Below, piece after piece: positions 40,999 to 53,330 of a DNA stretch of 64,000 nucleotides. Source of the stretch: Sternotherus odoratus (Eukaryota; Chordata; Testudines; Kinosternidae); assembly GCA_032164245.1 (NCBI GenBank), contig JAVMKO010000021.1, positions 9,864,285 to 9,928,284 on the forward strand, written 5' to 3'. The translations under genes and the position numbers were made by a program. The notes under the pieces were generated by a model. That model saw only the letters and a list, made by a program, of their open reading frames with translations, did not search any database and had not been told where the DNA came from. Position 1 is the stretch's first letter; every line of letters starts with the position of its first letter.

Positions 40999-41279
40999 TC
41001 TCTCTTCTATTCAGTTGCTAGAGGAATACATCATCCTCCCTGATTAGAGATAACAAACTGGTTCAGCCTGATTGGACTAACCTTGTTATCTCCAACCTGG
41101 TTTTTGCCTTCTTATTTATCCCTGCCCCTGGACACTTCCACTTTCGCATCCGATGAAGTGGGTATTAGCCCACGAAAGCTTATGCTTCAATACTTTAGTT
41201 AGTCTTTAAGGTGCCACAGGACTCTGTCACTTCTGCTATTCCAGACTAACACGGCTACTTCTCTGATTCTCTCTTCTAT
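40999..41279 (+). mobile_element. PLE 3' fragment with 12-bp duplication
   Basis: TCTCTCTTCTAT at 40999-41010 and 41268-41279 flanks the 3' tail of a PLE. The last codons of the endonuclease frame are followed by TGATTAGAGATAACAAACTG, GCATCCGATGAAGTGGGTAT, then TAGCCCACGAAAGCTTATGC and TTCCAGACTAACACGGCTAC. Same subfamily as 13657-14554, but without the inverted left arm. Confidence 0.85.
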
Positions 41280-44200
41280 GTTATACGCAAGGAAAGAGAT
41301 TATAGCCAAGCCAACAATGGCCAGATTGTGAGTCCTTGAAACACACCTGGATGAGGGGCAGGTTTGATTTCCATAGAATATGATCCAGGTGGTGGTGTGG
41401 AGGGGGGAGGGTTTGAAGACTGGAGGCTTTCAGGAGCTTGGGCAGCTTCAAAGATGATGTTTCCTGGTTTCATCAGCTGATGATACCAGTGCAGATGAAG
41501 GCTGCTGGGAGCATGCTAGCAGCATGGCTGCTTCTCCGTGGGGTGGGGGAATGACTCTTGATTGGACAGCAGCTAGTTGGGTGCTTTGGGATCTCTGGAT
41601 GAAAAATAACCTGTTGCTATTATCTATTTTTAATTGGGATCATTATGCTGTGGCTGCAACTTGGCTGGATAAGGAGTGACTGGCCTTGAACTGGGTGATC
41701 TTGTATCTAGCGATGGCATTTGTGAAGTGCCCCTCACTGGAAGCCCTTTTGAAGAGAAATCAGTGTCTCGTATTACAGAACCTGCTCTTTACACAGGTGT
41801 TTGGCTCTGTAACATGCTTAGGAGATGGGTCAGTCCCGTCTACACAGGTATGACCCTTTGGGGCAGTGGGTTCGAGCAGGATAAACGCTGCAATGCAGCC
41901 AGGCCACGCCTAAGAGAAAAAGACTGAGGGCCCTGTCAGTAGTGCCAATGTGAGTCCATTGAGTTGACTGGAGTTACTCCTGATTTCCAGCAGCGTGAGA
42001 AGAGAGCTGAGGCTAGGGCGACTAGCAGCTGTGAGCCAAGAGGGGGGAAAGAGAGAGACGCCTTGGTTCTGATCTCTGAGGCCATTTACCTCCTTCTCGG
42101 ACAAGGGTTTGAACACGGCCCAACCCCAGTGAAATAGCCGCCGCGTACCAAGGGACATTTCTGCAGCCCCTTCTCTTCCTCCCATGCCCCCGAATGGTGC
42201 TGAGCTCAGCGTCTTCTACTTCTCCACAGAACAGGCCCGGCGGCCTCCGGCCAGCCTGCTCTGTGCGCAGTCCACCTCCTGTCAGTGAGCCTCAGCCTTT
42301 GCCTGTAGGGATCCCTGCTCGACGGGAGAGGAGAATTCAGTCTCCGGGGCTCTGCCGAGGCCTCCCACCCGGGGACCAGCTGCGGTGAGATTTGTGCTAC
42401 AAAGAAATGTCCACTGGGAATTAGGCTGAGGCCTACCCAGTGCTTTTCCCACAGGCCACCGAACAGCTGCCCGATGGTAACAACTGCCACTTGTGTTTCA
42501 TCCGGTCTAGATTTGACCCAACCTGAGGGAGGGGAAAGACCCCATATCCCATGACCCACCCGGTCTGTGTCTCTCTCCCTTCAACCCAAGAGGACAGAAG
42601 CCTGTTGCAGAGCGTGGGACGCTCACCCCCCCCCCCACCTTATCTCCCCCGTAGGCTGCACTTGAGCTCCGATAACCGGCTTCCTGACCCTGACCAGCCA
42701 GTGCGGGGCCAGCTTGGTCATGTTACGCCAGCAGGCCGCCTGCCAAAGCTTCTCCCGGGAGAAACTGGGCCGTGACTTCCAGCTGGCAGCGGCGGGGGGG
42801 AGGGCAGCATGAGAGGGCGTCGGGGTGCTCTGGACTCTGGAGCACTGGGCAGAGCTCTCTGCCCGGCACAGTCACGGCTGCTGCTCAGTCAGCTTTTGGC
42901 AGGAACATGGCGGGCGGGGGCCGAGGCGGGAGCTCGTTTTCAGAATCGCCTCCTCGTTACAAGGGAAGTTGATAGTGGAAACAAAAGTGACTTTCAGTCC
43001 CGGTGGAGCTCGTCCCACTCGATTCTCTCTCGAGCCTCAACGGAGGTGCAGGGAGGGTCTTCCCGTACTCCACAAATTATCACGTGGGGGCGGGGGGGGG
43101 GGGCTGTGTTAGAATGGGGGTTGGACTCTTCCCCTCCCCCCCATGGGAGTGTGTTAGAGCCCTGCGGAGTACCTGCAACTCCATTGCTTCGGAGCTGCGA
43201 GCCCTAGCAGACGCCCATCCCCTCTCTGGGGGGCCCCCTGGAAAAATTGGAAACCCCATGCCCTGCTCCACCCAGCATTCCTGCTGGGGAGCAGGGGAAG
43301 CCCCCGTACCCCAACCCCACTCCTTGGCAGGAGCGCAGGCGGGGAAGCCGCCATGCCTCAACCCCATTTCCCCAGCAGGAACGCCATGAGGGGTGGTTGG
43401 GGGGGATTGCAGGCGGAAAGGGTGGGGAGGAGCCCTCAGTTGCTCTGGCCAAGGGCCTCTCAACCCTTAATCCACCTCTGCGACGGTGGTTTTGTCCCAT
43501 CTGTGCAGGCAAGGCCAAAGCAGATCGGGTTGGAGGTTCTGCTCCCATTGGAGTTGGAGGCAAAGCTCCCACTAAGCCCAAGCAAAATCAGGCCTGCCTG
43601 GTAATAACCTGTCTGGAGTGCCTGATGTGAGAGAACACCCAGAGAAATCCCTTTCCTGCAGGGCAAACGCCCTAGGGAAGCCCTGGATCAATCCAGCCAC
43701 AAAGTCACCGGTGTGGGATGATGCACCTGAGTCTGGAACGGATGAGAAACATCCCCAGTCCCCTTGTGTCCACAGAGTACAGGCTAGACCAGTCCCCAAG
43801 GGATATTTTCTGGTTTGTTTCCGGCTCTGTTGAGGACATGATGCTACAGGCCATGGTGCTGGAATGCGCGTGGGAGCACCTAGGGCACCAGGGGAAAAGA
43901 TCTTGTGTTCCTTTCGGGTTGGAATAGATCGTGGGGTCTTCTGCTTGTGTCGTGTTTACTCCGGCGGCGCCTCTATTGAACTTAGTGGGTGTTTTGCCGG
44001 GGTAAGGACTGCTGGCTCAGGCCCTTGGGCTTAGCAGTGCTGCTATGTGCCAGCCTGGAATCAGTCCCTATCCAACCAGGCCCAACGCTGACCGGCCTCC
44101 AAATAAAAATGATGGTGCCCTGCCTGTACAAGTGCCCCCATCATTCCCCTTCCTGGTGGAGCTGCACTGAGGCTAGTGTCATGGCGGGAGATGCCCTAAG

Positions 44201-46489
44201 ACGGTCCAGTGCACCTAAGGCCTCCCCGGTTGGAGCAGACGCACTGCACTTCCTGACCCGCAAATTCACCCGGCTCCCTGCTGCTCTCCACTCGGCTCCC
44301 GCAGCCCGGGAGTAAAAACCAGCTTTCTGCCTCCCGTCCCAGTGGACATAATCATGAAAGGAAGCTGCCGAGCCCTAGAGCAGAGAGTCCCCGACTCTGG
44401 GGCAACCACAGACCCGGCCCTCCTTCGAGATCACGTTACACCCTGGCTCCGGGGAACCAGAGCACCCCAGACCCGGGCTTGAGAACTACAGACTTGCAGC
44501 CGTCGGACAAAGGCCTCTTCCCGGACGAGGTGGCATCTGTCCCGGGTGCGTAGTTCTACTGATTGGGGCATGGGGAAAATCACTCTCTGATGCGCCCTTT
44601 GGCACGTTAGCCTCCCTCCCCAGCCCCCCAAAGACAGCTCTGCAATGTATGGGCCTCTTTCTCCAGGCCAGTCAATGTGTCTTTTTGTTGAGCTGATGGG
44701 GTTTGATGCCTGTGAGCCAAGGGGGACAATAGGTGGTATTGTTCCCTTTCAGCAACATCTGAGGATCCCAGAGAGAGTGAGAGAGAGCCTCGGCCAGTGT
44801 GTGCAGAGGATGGAGATGGGGGGGAGGGGATTTGGCCAGGGCAGGGATGGGGGAAGAGCTAGCCAGTGTTTTGCGGGCTGCACTAGAATCTGGAAGGGAG
44901 AGGACGGGGCATTACAGCTCCAAAAAATCTTGTGTGTGTGTGTTGGGTGTGTGGCAAAACCGTTGACCTCAACTAGGAGCAAGATGGGGCTGGAAACATG
45001 CCATGTGGAACAGCAGCATTTTGTGTCTGGCTGCGGGGAGCTCTGCAATTTGCACCCTAATGGCCTGGGTGTTTTGGGGGGCCAGGGGTGTTGGGGCAGG
45101 TCTCCTCTGCCATGTCCCCTTCTGGGAACAAAGCAACAGTCCTGTGAAAGTACTTGCTGGGTCTTCTCTGTGCTTGTTCCTCCCTGTGAAATGGCGCTAG
45201 CTGATCGAAGCTCCGTCCGGGCAGGAAGGCTCTGTCCACACTCTGGTCTTTACTCTGAGCGAGCAAGTGCAGTTGATCCCATTTATGCTTCACTGCCAGC
45301 TCGCCAGTCTTTGGAGAGCAGCTAGAAGCACCCCTTCTGGGGCTTCTGCAGGATGATGTGCGAAGGTCAGGGAGAAGAAAGAGGAAACCCAGGGCAGAAC
45401 TGTAGGAATCTCTCTGAAGTTTCAACCAAAGGGGCTTTTCCTGGTCTCCACAGTTTGCTGCAGCTATTGGGCGAGTCGGAGATGAGCAGAACAAAACCCC
45501 GCCTCCAAAGATCTGGATTGGAGATTTGTGGCTTAGGCCCTCCAGCGATGAGAGGCTGATGTGTATGGGGCGGCAGGGCGGGTAGCAGTCTGTCCAGAAG
45601 GCGGGAGGTTGTCCTCAGTGTAGCCTCTCCCAAGAAGATGAGATGGTGAAACAGGGCCCCGTATAGAAAATAAATACCAGGGGGAAGAGAACAAACCTTG
45701 GGCCGAGGATAGGTGCCTTGCTTGATGCCCAGCTAAAGCCACTCAGATGCTGTGGTGATGAGCATGTGAGAATCTAGCTGGACCAGGACACTCATTGCCT
45801 GGCTTGGAGAAAGAGGCTCTCTGGACCTTGTTCCACCTCAGTCACTTTGCTTCTGTTCTCCCCGATATCAAGGCTCTTGGCACGGTGCAGCCGGCGTCCA
45901 TCTCACAGAGCCACCATCGCCAGCGGCACCGCTTGGCCCGTTGGTCAGCAGCCTCAGCCAAGAGGCTGTGGGGTCTGGACCCGCTTCACTCTCCAAGGGG
46001 AGGCTTCTCCGTGGAAGCACATTGGTGGGGCAGCCTGGAGGGGCCTGTGTTGCCCCCACTGCGTGTTGCATCTGTAGATCTCTGCAGGTCTGGGGGTCTC
46101 TGTCTGGCAGCCTCCGCTGGCGTGGCATTGACTTTGCTGGTGTCAGCCCCGGCCCAGGAAGGAGGGGGAGCTGGGGTCTCTCTGGAGTGGATTGTTTTCT
46201 CTGGAGTGGCAGTGACACAATGGATGGCCAGTCCTCCCGGGGCGGGAGGCCCTGTGCTGTTGTCTTTTTGCAGCCTCTTCCCAAACAGCCTGAAACAACA
46301 GCACTGAGAGGTGCAAACTCCCCCATTCACGGTAATGGGCTGTTAACTTTAAAGCCTAATTAGGAGCCCTTAAGTGTCAACACCATTAACCTTTACACTG
46401 TGGCTCCCTCTACCAGAAAATCCCAGGGACTTCCCAGGGTTAATTCACTGGGGGCAGCATGCGCAGGGGCAGGGGACTGGAACTCAGGA
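41280..46489. other. GC-rich intergenic, no gene recognised
   Basis: Many open frames on both strands overlap one another and show no family resemblance; they follow from high GC. G or C runs occur near 42623-42634 and 43089-43103. Confidence 0.45.
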
Positions 46490-46625
46490 TCGCTTGCTGC
46501 CTGGTCTTCACCTCCAGCGAGTCACTTCATCTTTCTGTGCCTGGCCCCTGGGACGATCCAGACCCGCCTTTGTGAAGTGATCAAAGGTTGGCGGATGCGA
46601 AGTGCGATAGAAATGCAGAGGATTA
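46490..46625 (+). mobile_element. Diverged tRNA-derived SINE
   Basis: GCCTGGTCTTCACCTCCAGC, then GAGTCACTTCATCTTTCTGT, GCCTGGCC and CCGCCTTTGTGAAGTGATCA, follows the core and tail of the SINE at 12314. Confidence 0.45.
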
Positions 46626-46726
46626 TTTATGATTGCTGGGAAAGGATCATTCCAGACGAATAACCGTGTGTCCTAGAGCTGAGAAATAGAAAATATCCTC
46701 CCTACTATATTCCATCCAATGTGTTT

Positions 46727-46939
46727 CCTGACCAGGGAACAAGAATCAGAGAGGTAGCCGTGTTAGTCTGGAATAGCAGAGGTAACAAAGTCCTGTGGCA
46801 CCTTAAAGACTAACTATAAAGTTTTGAAGCATAAGCTTTCGTGGGCTAAGAAGTGGGTATTAGCCCACAAAAGTTTATGCTTCAAAACTTTATAGTTAGT
46901 CTTTAAGGTGCCACAGGACTTTGTTACCTGACCAGGGAA
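46727..46939. mobile_element. Hairpin-only PLE insertion with 13-bp duplication
   Basis: CCTGACCAGGGAA at 46727-46739 and 46927-46939. The left part opens AAGAATCAGAGAGGTAGCCG, TGTTAGTCTGGAATAGCAGA. The 68-bp arms 46781-46848 and 46861-46928 are inverted copies differing at only a couple of sites, with a 12-nt spacer. Coding sequence is absent. Confidence 0.85.
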
Positions 46940-47093
46940 GAATCCCTTAAATTTCCAATGTGGCACGTTTTGAATACATTGGCAATGCTATTTCAGCTCT
47001 TTGGGCAACCAATTTGTTTGCTATCAGCCTTTAAAAGGTAAGGGGAAAGTTTATAGCTGGTTTTTAGGCAGGGCTGGCCAAGAAATAAGTCAG

Positions 47094-47140
47094 GATACTT
47101 TAGTTAGTCTTTAAGATGCCCCAGGACTCTTTGTCACTTC
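47094..47140 (+). mobile_element. PLE tail scrap
   Basis: ATACTTTAGTTAGTCTTTAA, then GATGCCCCAGGACTCTTTGT, matches the terminal segment of the nearby PLE copies. Confidence 0.65.
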
Positions 47141-47544
47141 AATTATTTTTTGTCAAGTTCCAAATTTCCTGGTCAAGGTCCAGACTCGAGAGAAATGTTT
47201 TTCACACCGCAATAATGATGATAAGGACATAAAAAGGTCTTGCAGTCCATTCAAAAGCGTCAGGTGGTCCGGATTTGGCCCAGGGCTACACCTGAAATAA
47301 GGTTTCTGTTTGTTTTGCAAAATCCAAAACAACCCAATAATAATAATAAAAATGTAGGTTTTCATCTTTGGTTTTGTCACAGTGCGGAAGAAAATCCAGA
47401 CCTTTAGAAATCTTCTGCAGTCCTTGTGGCATCTTAGAGACTCCAGAATAGCCCAAGGGATGTGGAGATCCAGTTTCAAACCCCTGCTCTGCTTGATTAG
47501 AAGTGGGGACTTGAACCTGCACCTCCCATATCCCATGGCATAGA

Positions 47545-47670
47545 CCAGAAGGGAGCACCAGAGCATCTAGTCTGACCCCCCTGTACACCAGCCAGCACCC
47601 ACAGCCTTACACCCACAATTAGACAAACCTATTACAGCCCCCAGGAAACTAGACTGTGCCCTGGCCACTG
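47545..47670 (+). mobile_element. CR1-like 3' fragment
   Basis: ACCAGAAGGGAGCACCAGAG, then CATCTAGTCTGACCCCCCTG, resembles a segment found near the 3' end of CR1 copies in turtles. Confidence 0.4.
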
Positions 47671-49134
47671 GGCTATTGGCTAGTCTGGGCTCTTTCACTC
47701 ACCCACTTACCAGAAATGCCATCCTGGACGTGAGAAACCTACACTGCAACCAATCAACGTTTTCCGATGAACAAATCTGTCATAGGAGAATTCCCCACCG
47801 GCCCTATTTATAGTGTCAGCCGGGAGATGGCTGCTGTCAGCCCCCAGCTGCTCCTCGCGGGGCTTGGTGGATTTCAATCTAGCTGGATTCAGCAGTGCTG
47901 GAGTCCGTTGACTTTAATACGCTGTTCGGTCTGCGATGCTGCGGGTCTGATGTTCTCCATGTAGATCCCAGCTCCTGGCTGGGCTGCCGCCCTCAAGCCC
48001 CCCCGGGCCCAAAAGGCCAGAATTGTGTTAGGTGTAGAGTAGACTGGGTTTGGTGGAGCAAACCTCCCAACTGTCCTGGCTTTTGTGGGGCCGTTACCAC
48101 TTTGACCCCCAGCCCCTCGAGCCCGATTGAAGCAAAACATTTCCTGCATTCAGGTCCTCTGGAGGCGGGGCGGGGGAGGGAGCGATGTTTCACCTCTGGG
48201 CCTGGCAGCTCAAAGCCCTGGCACCTCTGGTGTCCTGGGGGGGGGGAGGGCGGAAGGGGCAGCGGGCGTCTCTGGGGTGGTGCCGCCTCCTGTTTTAGCT
48301 GCCAGCAATGCTGGGAGGCGTGGCAGAGTGAGCAAGCGCCAGGGAGCTGGGGTGGCCCCAGGGGGGGAGCAGGGGGGCTCTCTGCCTCTCCTCACGCAGG
48401 GGAATCCCATGTCGGCCTGACCAGGTGGATGGATTGTTTGCAACTTTCCACCGGAAATTCCCCCCCCCCCCATCCCCCTTCCCCAGCCCATAGTCAGCCA
48501 CTGCTCATTGACCAGACACAAAATTCCCCTCTCTCAGAACAAAACTGAAAGTGCTGTCGCCATGACAGCAGGGAGCAGGCTGGAGCCTGGCAGGGCTCTG
48601 TGCTCGCGGGGGTGAAAGGGCAGGTTCGGCTCCTTGCACTGCGGGACAGATCCCTGATAGAGAACGGAGCCTCAATGCCACGGCGAGGGGCACGTTTCAA
48701 AACTCGCCTCCCAAGCCCTGTGCTCAGGTCACTGGCCCCCACCTTGCTGGGTACCCAGGAGCGCGAGGCGTGTGACTTCGAGCCCCGGCTTAGCTCTGTG
48801 CTAGGCCACGTTCCCGCAGTCCCGGCTTAGCGACCCTGTTCGGGGTGCCGTTCATCCGAGCTGACCCCGGAGAGCAAAACCCTGCTGCTCCCTGCGCCTG
48901 ACAGGTCGGGGGGAAGGTGATCTGTGGCCCACGGAGGGTATTGCTGACGGCAGAGAATAGTGGTGATGACAGCGGCTTAGCACTAGTTGAATTTCAAGCT
49001 GTTCTCTCCGGAGGGGCGTACTGTGAGTCCGTGAATCCTGTCACGGGCCGGGCACGACGGGGGACGGTGGCTGTAGCCTGCCTCTACTGAAGATCAGGGT
49101 TAGAATTTGCTAAAGAAGCAGGAGCAGGGGCGGC
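47671..49134. other. GC-rich intergenic, no gene recognised
   Basis: High-GC unique sequence. Overlapping open frames on both strands, none recognisable. Confidence 0.4.
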
Positions 49135-49561
49135 CGACCTATGGGACTGTTCAGAAGTTAATATGCGGCTCCTTGTATAGGTCCCGACCCCGGGGCTGGA
49201 TCTACAGGCGCCAACTTTCCAATGTGCCATTGGTACTCACTGTTTAACCCCTGGCTCTGCCCCAGGTCCTGACCCCACTCCACCCCTTTCCCCCCAAGGC
49301 TCCTATCCCTCCCCCTGAGCCTGCCTTGCCTCACTTCTCTGCCTTCTGCCCCAGGAGCCTCCTGCACGCCGCGAAACAGCTGATTATGGTGGGCAGGAGG
49401 CACAGGGAGGGAGGGAGGGAGAGGTGCTGATCAGAGGGGCTGCCGGTGGGATGGGGGGGCTGGAGGTGGGATGGGGGGGCTGCTGACGTATTACTGTGGC
49501 TGTTTGGCAATGTACATTGATAAATTCTGGCTCCTTCTCAGGCTCAGGTTGGCTACCCCTG
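49135..49561 (-). mobile_element. hAT element with a second repeat inside
   Basis: Ends CAGGGGCGGCCGACC and GGTTGGCTACCCCTG are imperfect hAT inverted repeats. The adjoining 8-mers AGCAGGAG and ACCAAGAG match at six positions. Inside, from about 49206, ACAGGCGCCAACTTTCCAAT and CACGCCGCGAAACAGCTGAT belong to another common GC-rich repeat, so this appears nested. Confidence 0.7.
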
Positions 49562-50490
49562 ACCAAGAGGAATCTTGGGGGTTGGGGGTTTCAGTCTGCG
49601 CCGATGTGGAGGTTGGTCCATAGCAAAAGCCCAGACCACTATTTAATTAGTATCAGACTCAATCCAGGGCTGGACGAGCAGAGCAGGTCAGAATTGGGGG
49701 GCATCAGCGGAGCCGTGTGCAGGAGCCAGGACTGGAACAGCAAGGAGGGGTTGCAAATTGGGACTGAGAGGCAGAGCAGAGCTCTCATGGGGAGGCAATC
49801 CTGCCGACTGAGAGTTGGGTGCTTTGACAGGGCTGTGTTGTGTGGGTGACCCCAGGACTGGACTAGCGGGAACTGCAGGACAGACAACGGAGGATCGTTC
49901 CAGTAGGGTAATGAGTGAGCTTGCTGCAACTAGAGGAGGAGCGGCGATGTGTCCAATCCCCGTCCCCAGCACCAGCCTTGCGAACTTAAGAGCATGGCGC
50001 TCAAATGCCCTGACCGCATGGGCTGGGGACCTACCCCACCATCTTAGACACAGACTTAGACAAGCCCCAGGTCATGTTCCACACTTGAAATGCTGCTGTA
50101 CCACTTCAGTGTGGACACTCCCTGCGCCGAATGTGCTGGGTCCTGGGGGTTTAAATCAGCTTAAAGACATCGTTCAGGGGAGTGAATTTTTCATCCCTCT
50201 GGGTTGACCTTGGTTTTTAGTGTGGCCCTGGCCCGGGAGTTTGCTGGCTGCGCTCAGCGGGCGCCGCAGGTCGTGAGAGCAGAACCCCCCAGTCTAAGGA
50301 GACTGAACGTAGCCGCTGTCACCCCGAGTATCTGTCCCCACCGCTACATGCGTTCTATGGCACCAGCTAGCTGTGCTCTGCCATGGGAAAAGTGAAAGCA
50401 GCATTTGCTCCATAATCAGGAACCAGCAACCTTGGTTTGTTTCTAAGCTACAAGGGAAAGCGTTTGGACTTTGACAGGAACAATTTCCAT
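49562..50490. other. Intergenic, no gene recognised
   Basis: Nothing recognisable beyond short 'GTGTAGAC'-like scraps near 50055-50120. Confidence 0.4.
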
Positions 50491-50499
50491 ACGCCATAG

Positions 50500-51060
50500 A
50501 GTTACACACACTGACATAGCTGCCCCTCCCCACCTCACACACGCAGAGGGACACAGCTACGCAGCACACAGCTGTGCACACACGCTAACATGCATGGGCA
50601 CACATCTACACACGTGTGCATGTGAGTGCGCAAACATGCACAAGGCACACACAACACAGGCTCATACGATACATGTATCCTGGGTCACTTAAACACCGAG
50701 GCATGTACAAAGATATTATCCACACAGAGAGATGCACAGACGCAAAGGCTAATATGTACACACATTCACAAACCTTGAACAATCATTCTCACACTGACAC
50801 ACATATACCCAAATTGGGTGTACGAGTACAATCGAACACATTATCCCAAACACACTGTACCCCCGAACAGGCGAATACATGGGAGATGGTGTGCACATCA
50901 CACACACCCCCCCCATACCCACACCCCTTCAGGGCATTGGTAACTAGGCATTACCTTCAGATATTTAGATCACGTGTACACACATACACATATATGCAGC
51001 AAACACGCACTGTGTGCTCACTCACACACACACCCCAGCCACACCACATGCATCCGACAC
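50500..51060. repeat. Degenerate CA-rich region
   Basis: Long runs of interrupted ACAC dinucleotides (CACACACGCAGAGGGACACA, CACACACCCC and similar) over about 560 bp. This is a decayed microsatellite field; the Thr/His-rich frames across it are artefacts. Confidence 0.75.
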
Positions 51061-52539
51061 AGGGCGACAGCCCTTTTGTTGCCATCGCCAACCCCTTTCG
51101 TCCCCAAAGAGCCAAGAAGCAGCCTGTGATTAGGGACAAATCGGGGCTACAAAAGCGCTTCCTTTTTAAACCAAATCTGAGCCTCATGTGACCATTGTGC
51201 AGGTCTCCATGGAAACGAGGCCTGAGAACACACGTCCCTCGCTTGTACGGCGGGGGACCCATCTCTTCTAAACCCCCCCCCCCCCCGGTCCGGGGCTTAC
51301 ATCCTCCCTCCCGCTCTGCCTGCCTGCTGCAGACTGAGGCCTGGCGAAGCCCCTGGGGACCCTGTGACCTGTGCACTGCCACCGCGGGGTGTTGGAAAGG
51401 GAAAGGGCAACTCAAGGTTTCCAGACTCCGCCACCTGGCTCCTGACCTTCGGGAGGGAGGAGGCCGTGGCAGTGGGGGGAGGGGGTGTCATTGCGTCTCT
51501 GCTCACCGGGGAGCTTAGCCGGGACTTTTCCCCTAGGCTCACTCAACGCTGTAGAGCCGCCAGCACCCCCGGGTGAAAGGCAGGTCCGGAAGGGAACCAG
51601 GGAGCATCCTCTGCCACTAAGGCGGGCGGTGCTTGGTGCCTCTAGTCCCCAGCTCTATTGTCTCCCCCAAGTGCATGCAGGGGTTGGACAGGCCCCCTTT
51701 CGGAGTGGGAGGCTTGGACCCGGTGACATGCCGAACCCATCTTGTTTGGGCCGGGACAGCTTTGGATAAACTGGTCTGAAGTGCAAATGCAGGAGCCCAG
51801 TGCGGGACGCAGTGGTCCGTTGGCTCAGACCAGGGTAACATAGCGCTCCCCTGACACGGCACTTGGGCCCGGATCCTGGCTGCTCCTGCAGGGATGTGCC
51901 AAGCGAGCCCCATGGCCAGGCAGCTACAATCCCAGTACTTGTGTTTCTTGATCAAGAGGTAGGTGGGTGGGGTGGGTTCCTGTCATGGTGAGAGGTGATA
52001 CCCCTCGAGGAGGGCAGAGCTGTGACCCGTGCCACCTCCCTGGCCCGTGGGCTGATGGCCAGGACGTACCTCTCTATAGGAGGGGCAAGGCCTGCTTCTG
52101 AGTGTGCTTTTCCAGAGACATCTCTCCTGCCTCGGCACGTAGCCTCAGCCACACCTAGCACCTTCCACAGTATCAGTCTGTCTGGCTCTTGATCTTAGTC
52201 AGGGGGAGCCTTGGGGACGCTACCTTTTCTCCCCTCCCTCCCCCACATCACAGTGCTGCAGGGGCTAGTTTAAAGAAGGCACCGGTGGTGTGGTGTTGCC
52301 CTTTCCCTGACAACACCATTCAAACACCAGCGCTCCCAGCATCACTAACGCTTGCTGGAGCTGCCGCAGGGCTAGCAACCCTGGGAAACGTTAGCCAGGG
52401 ACAACATAAATCCGCAGATGCAGAAGAACCCACAGCTCGGGGGTGCCTGGGCCCCCTCTCTTGTAGATTTTCAGTTGCTGTTACAGACCTCACTTATGCT
52501 GGGAAAGCAACTCCAGTTTAACTAAATCATTTTTTCCCC
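51061..52539. other. Intergenic, possible conserved stretch at its start
   Basis: No gene seen. 51090-51230 is non-repetitive, with CCTTTTTAAACCAAATCTGA and GTCTCCATGGAAACGAGG, and stands out from the GC-rich surroundings. Confidence 0.4.
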
Positions 52540-53045
52540 TTGATCTGGTTAAACCAATGCAACTCCCCAATGTAGACACACCTAAACCAGTTTAACCTTG
52601 GCTTTAAATAGTGTTAGCTTAATTCGATCTAACCCAATTTAAGGGAGAGTTAAAATGGCTTTTCCATTGGGGGAGGTACAGTAGACTCTGGATTATCCAG
52701 GATTGGAGTAACCAGGATGTGGATTAATCAGGATGTCAAAAAAAATATGCGCAACTCGCAGGCCCGGCTCTGGCTTTGCTGCCGCCCCAAGCACACAAAT
52801 AAAAAAACCCTACCAGGGCATAGGGCAGCCAGTGAACCAACACCCCCTCCCCCCGGTGCAGGATGGCTGGTGAAGCAACCCCCACTCCCCATATTTCCTA
52901 TGGATGGTGATTATCCAGGATTTTATTAACCAGAATTATTTTTTTCCCTATCATCCTGGATAATCGAGAGTCTACTGTATAAGGATTTAACCAGATCACT
53001 TAAAATCTGATTTAAACTGGTGCGGCTCCTCCAGACAATACCTCC
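52540..53045. mobile_element. MITE interrupted by a pogo/Tigger-type MITE
   Basis: Left part GATCTGGTTAAACCAATGCA, then AATGTAGACACACC, and right part AGGATTTAACCAGATCACTT, AACTGGTGCGGCTCC, form mirrored halves of a 'GTAGACAC' MITE. The element at 52679-52977 divides them. Confidence 0.6.
52679..52977. mobile_element. Tigger/pogo-like MITE with TA duplication
   Basis: Terminal inverted repeats CAGTAGACTCTGGATTATCC and GGATAATCGAGAGTCTACTG differ at one or two sites and are flanked by TA on both sides (52677-52678, 52978-52979), as for Tc1/mariner-pogo elements. It is 299 bp with no coding sequence. Confidence 0.8.
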
Positions 53046-53099
53046 CTTGAGGCAGTCTCCCCAGAGCAATTGATTCCCCCCCCCCCCAACGGGGCGCTA

Positions 53100-53330
53100 A
53101 GTGTACCATCTAATTATTGCCATTAAAATGCTAATGTCATTATCCATTTAATTCCCGATTCTCCAAAAGGCCTTGTCCAGGGTTTGAAAGGCCCTGGTTT
53201 AGGAGAAGGTTCTGTGCTTTGAATATGCAAAGAGCTGGCTATTACATCAGCTTCTTTTGATTATTCAAAGGATTGGGATGCCTGAGGCTGCCCTTAGGTA
53301 GGAGGGTCCTATTTGTTTTTACACTGTGAG
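53100..53330. promoter_or_regulatory. Candidate enhancer-like non-coding stretch
   Basis: An AT-rich, non-repetitive island in GC-rich surroundings, dense in homeodomain/POU/HMG-like words: TAATTATTGCC, ATGCTAATGTC, CATTTAATTCC, GAATATGCAAAG, TTTTGATTATTCAAAGG. No coding potential. Function is inferred only from motif density. Confidence 0.35.

Noticed and set aside
42907..42972. ATGGCGGGCGGGGGCCGAGG as a possible new first exon
   Set aside because: Looks like a CpG-type start, but the frame ends soon, shows no family resemblance, and no partner exon was found.
48000..48900. Possible CpG-island promoter
   Set aside because: GC-rich but CpG density is uneven, and no exon, splice donor or start with a supported reading frame follows.
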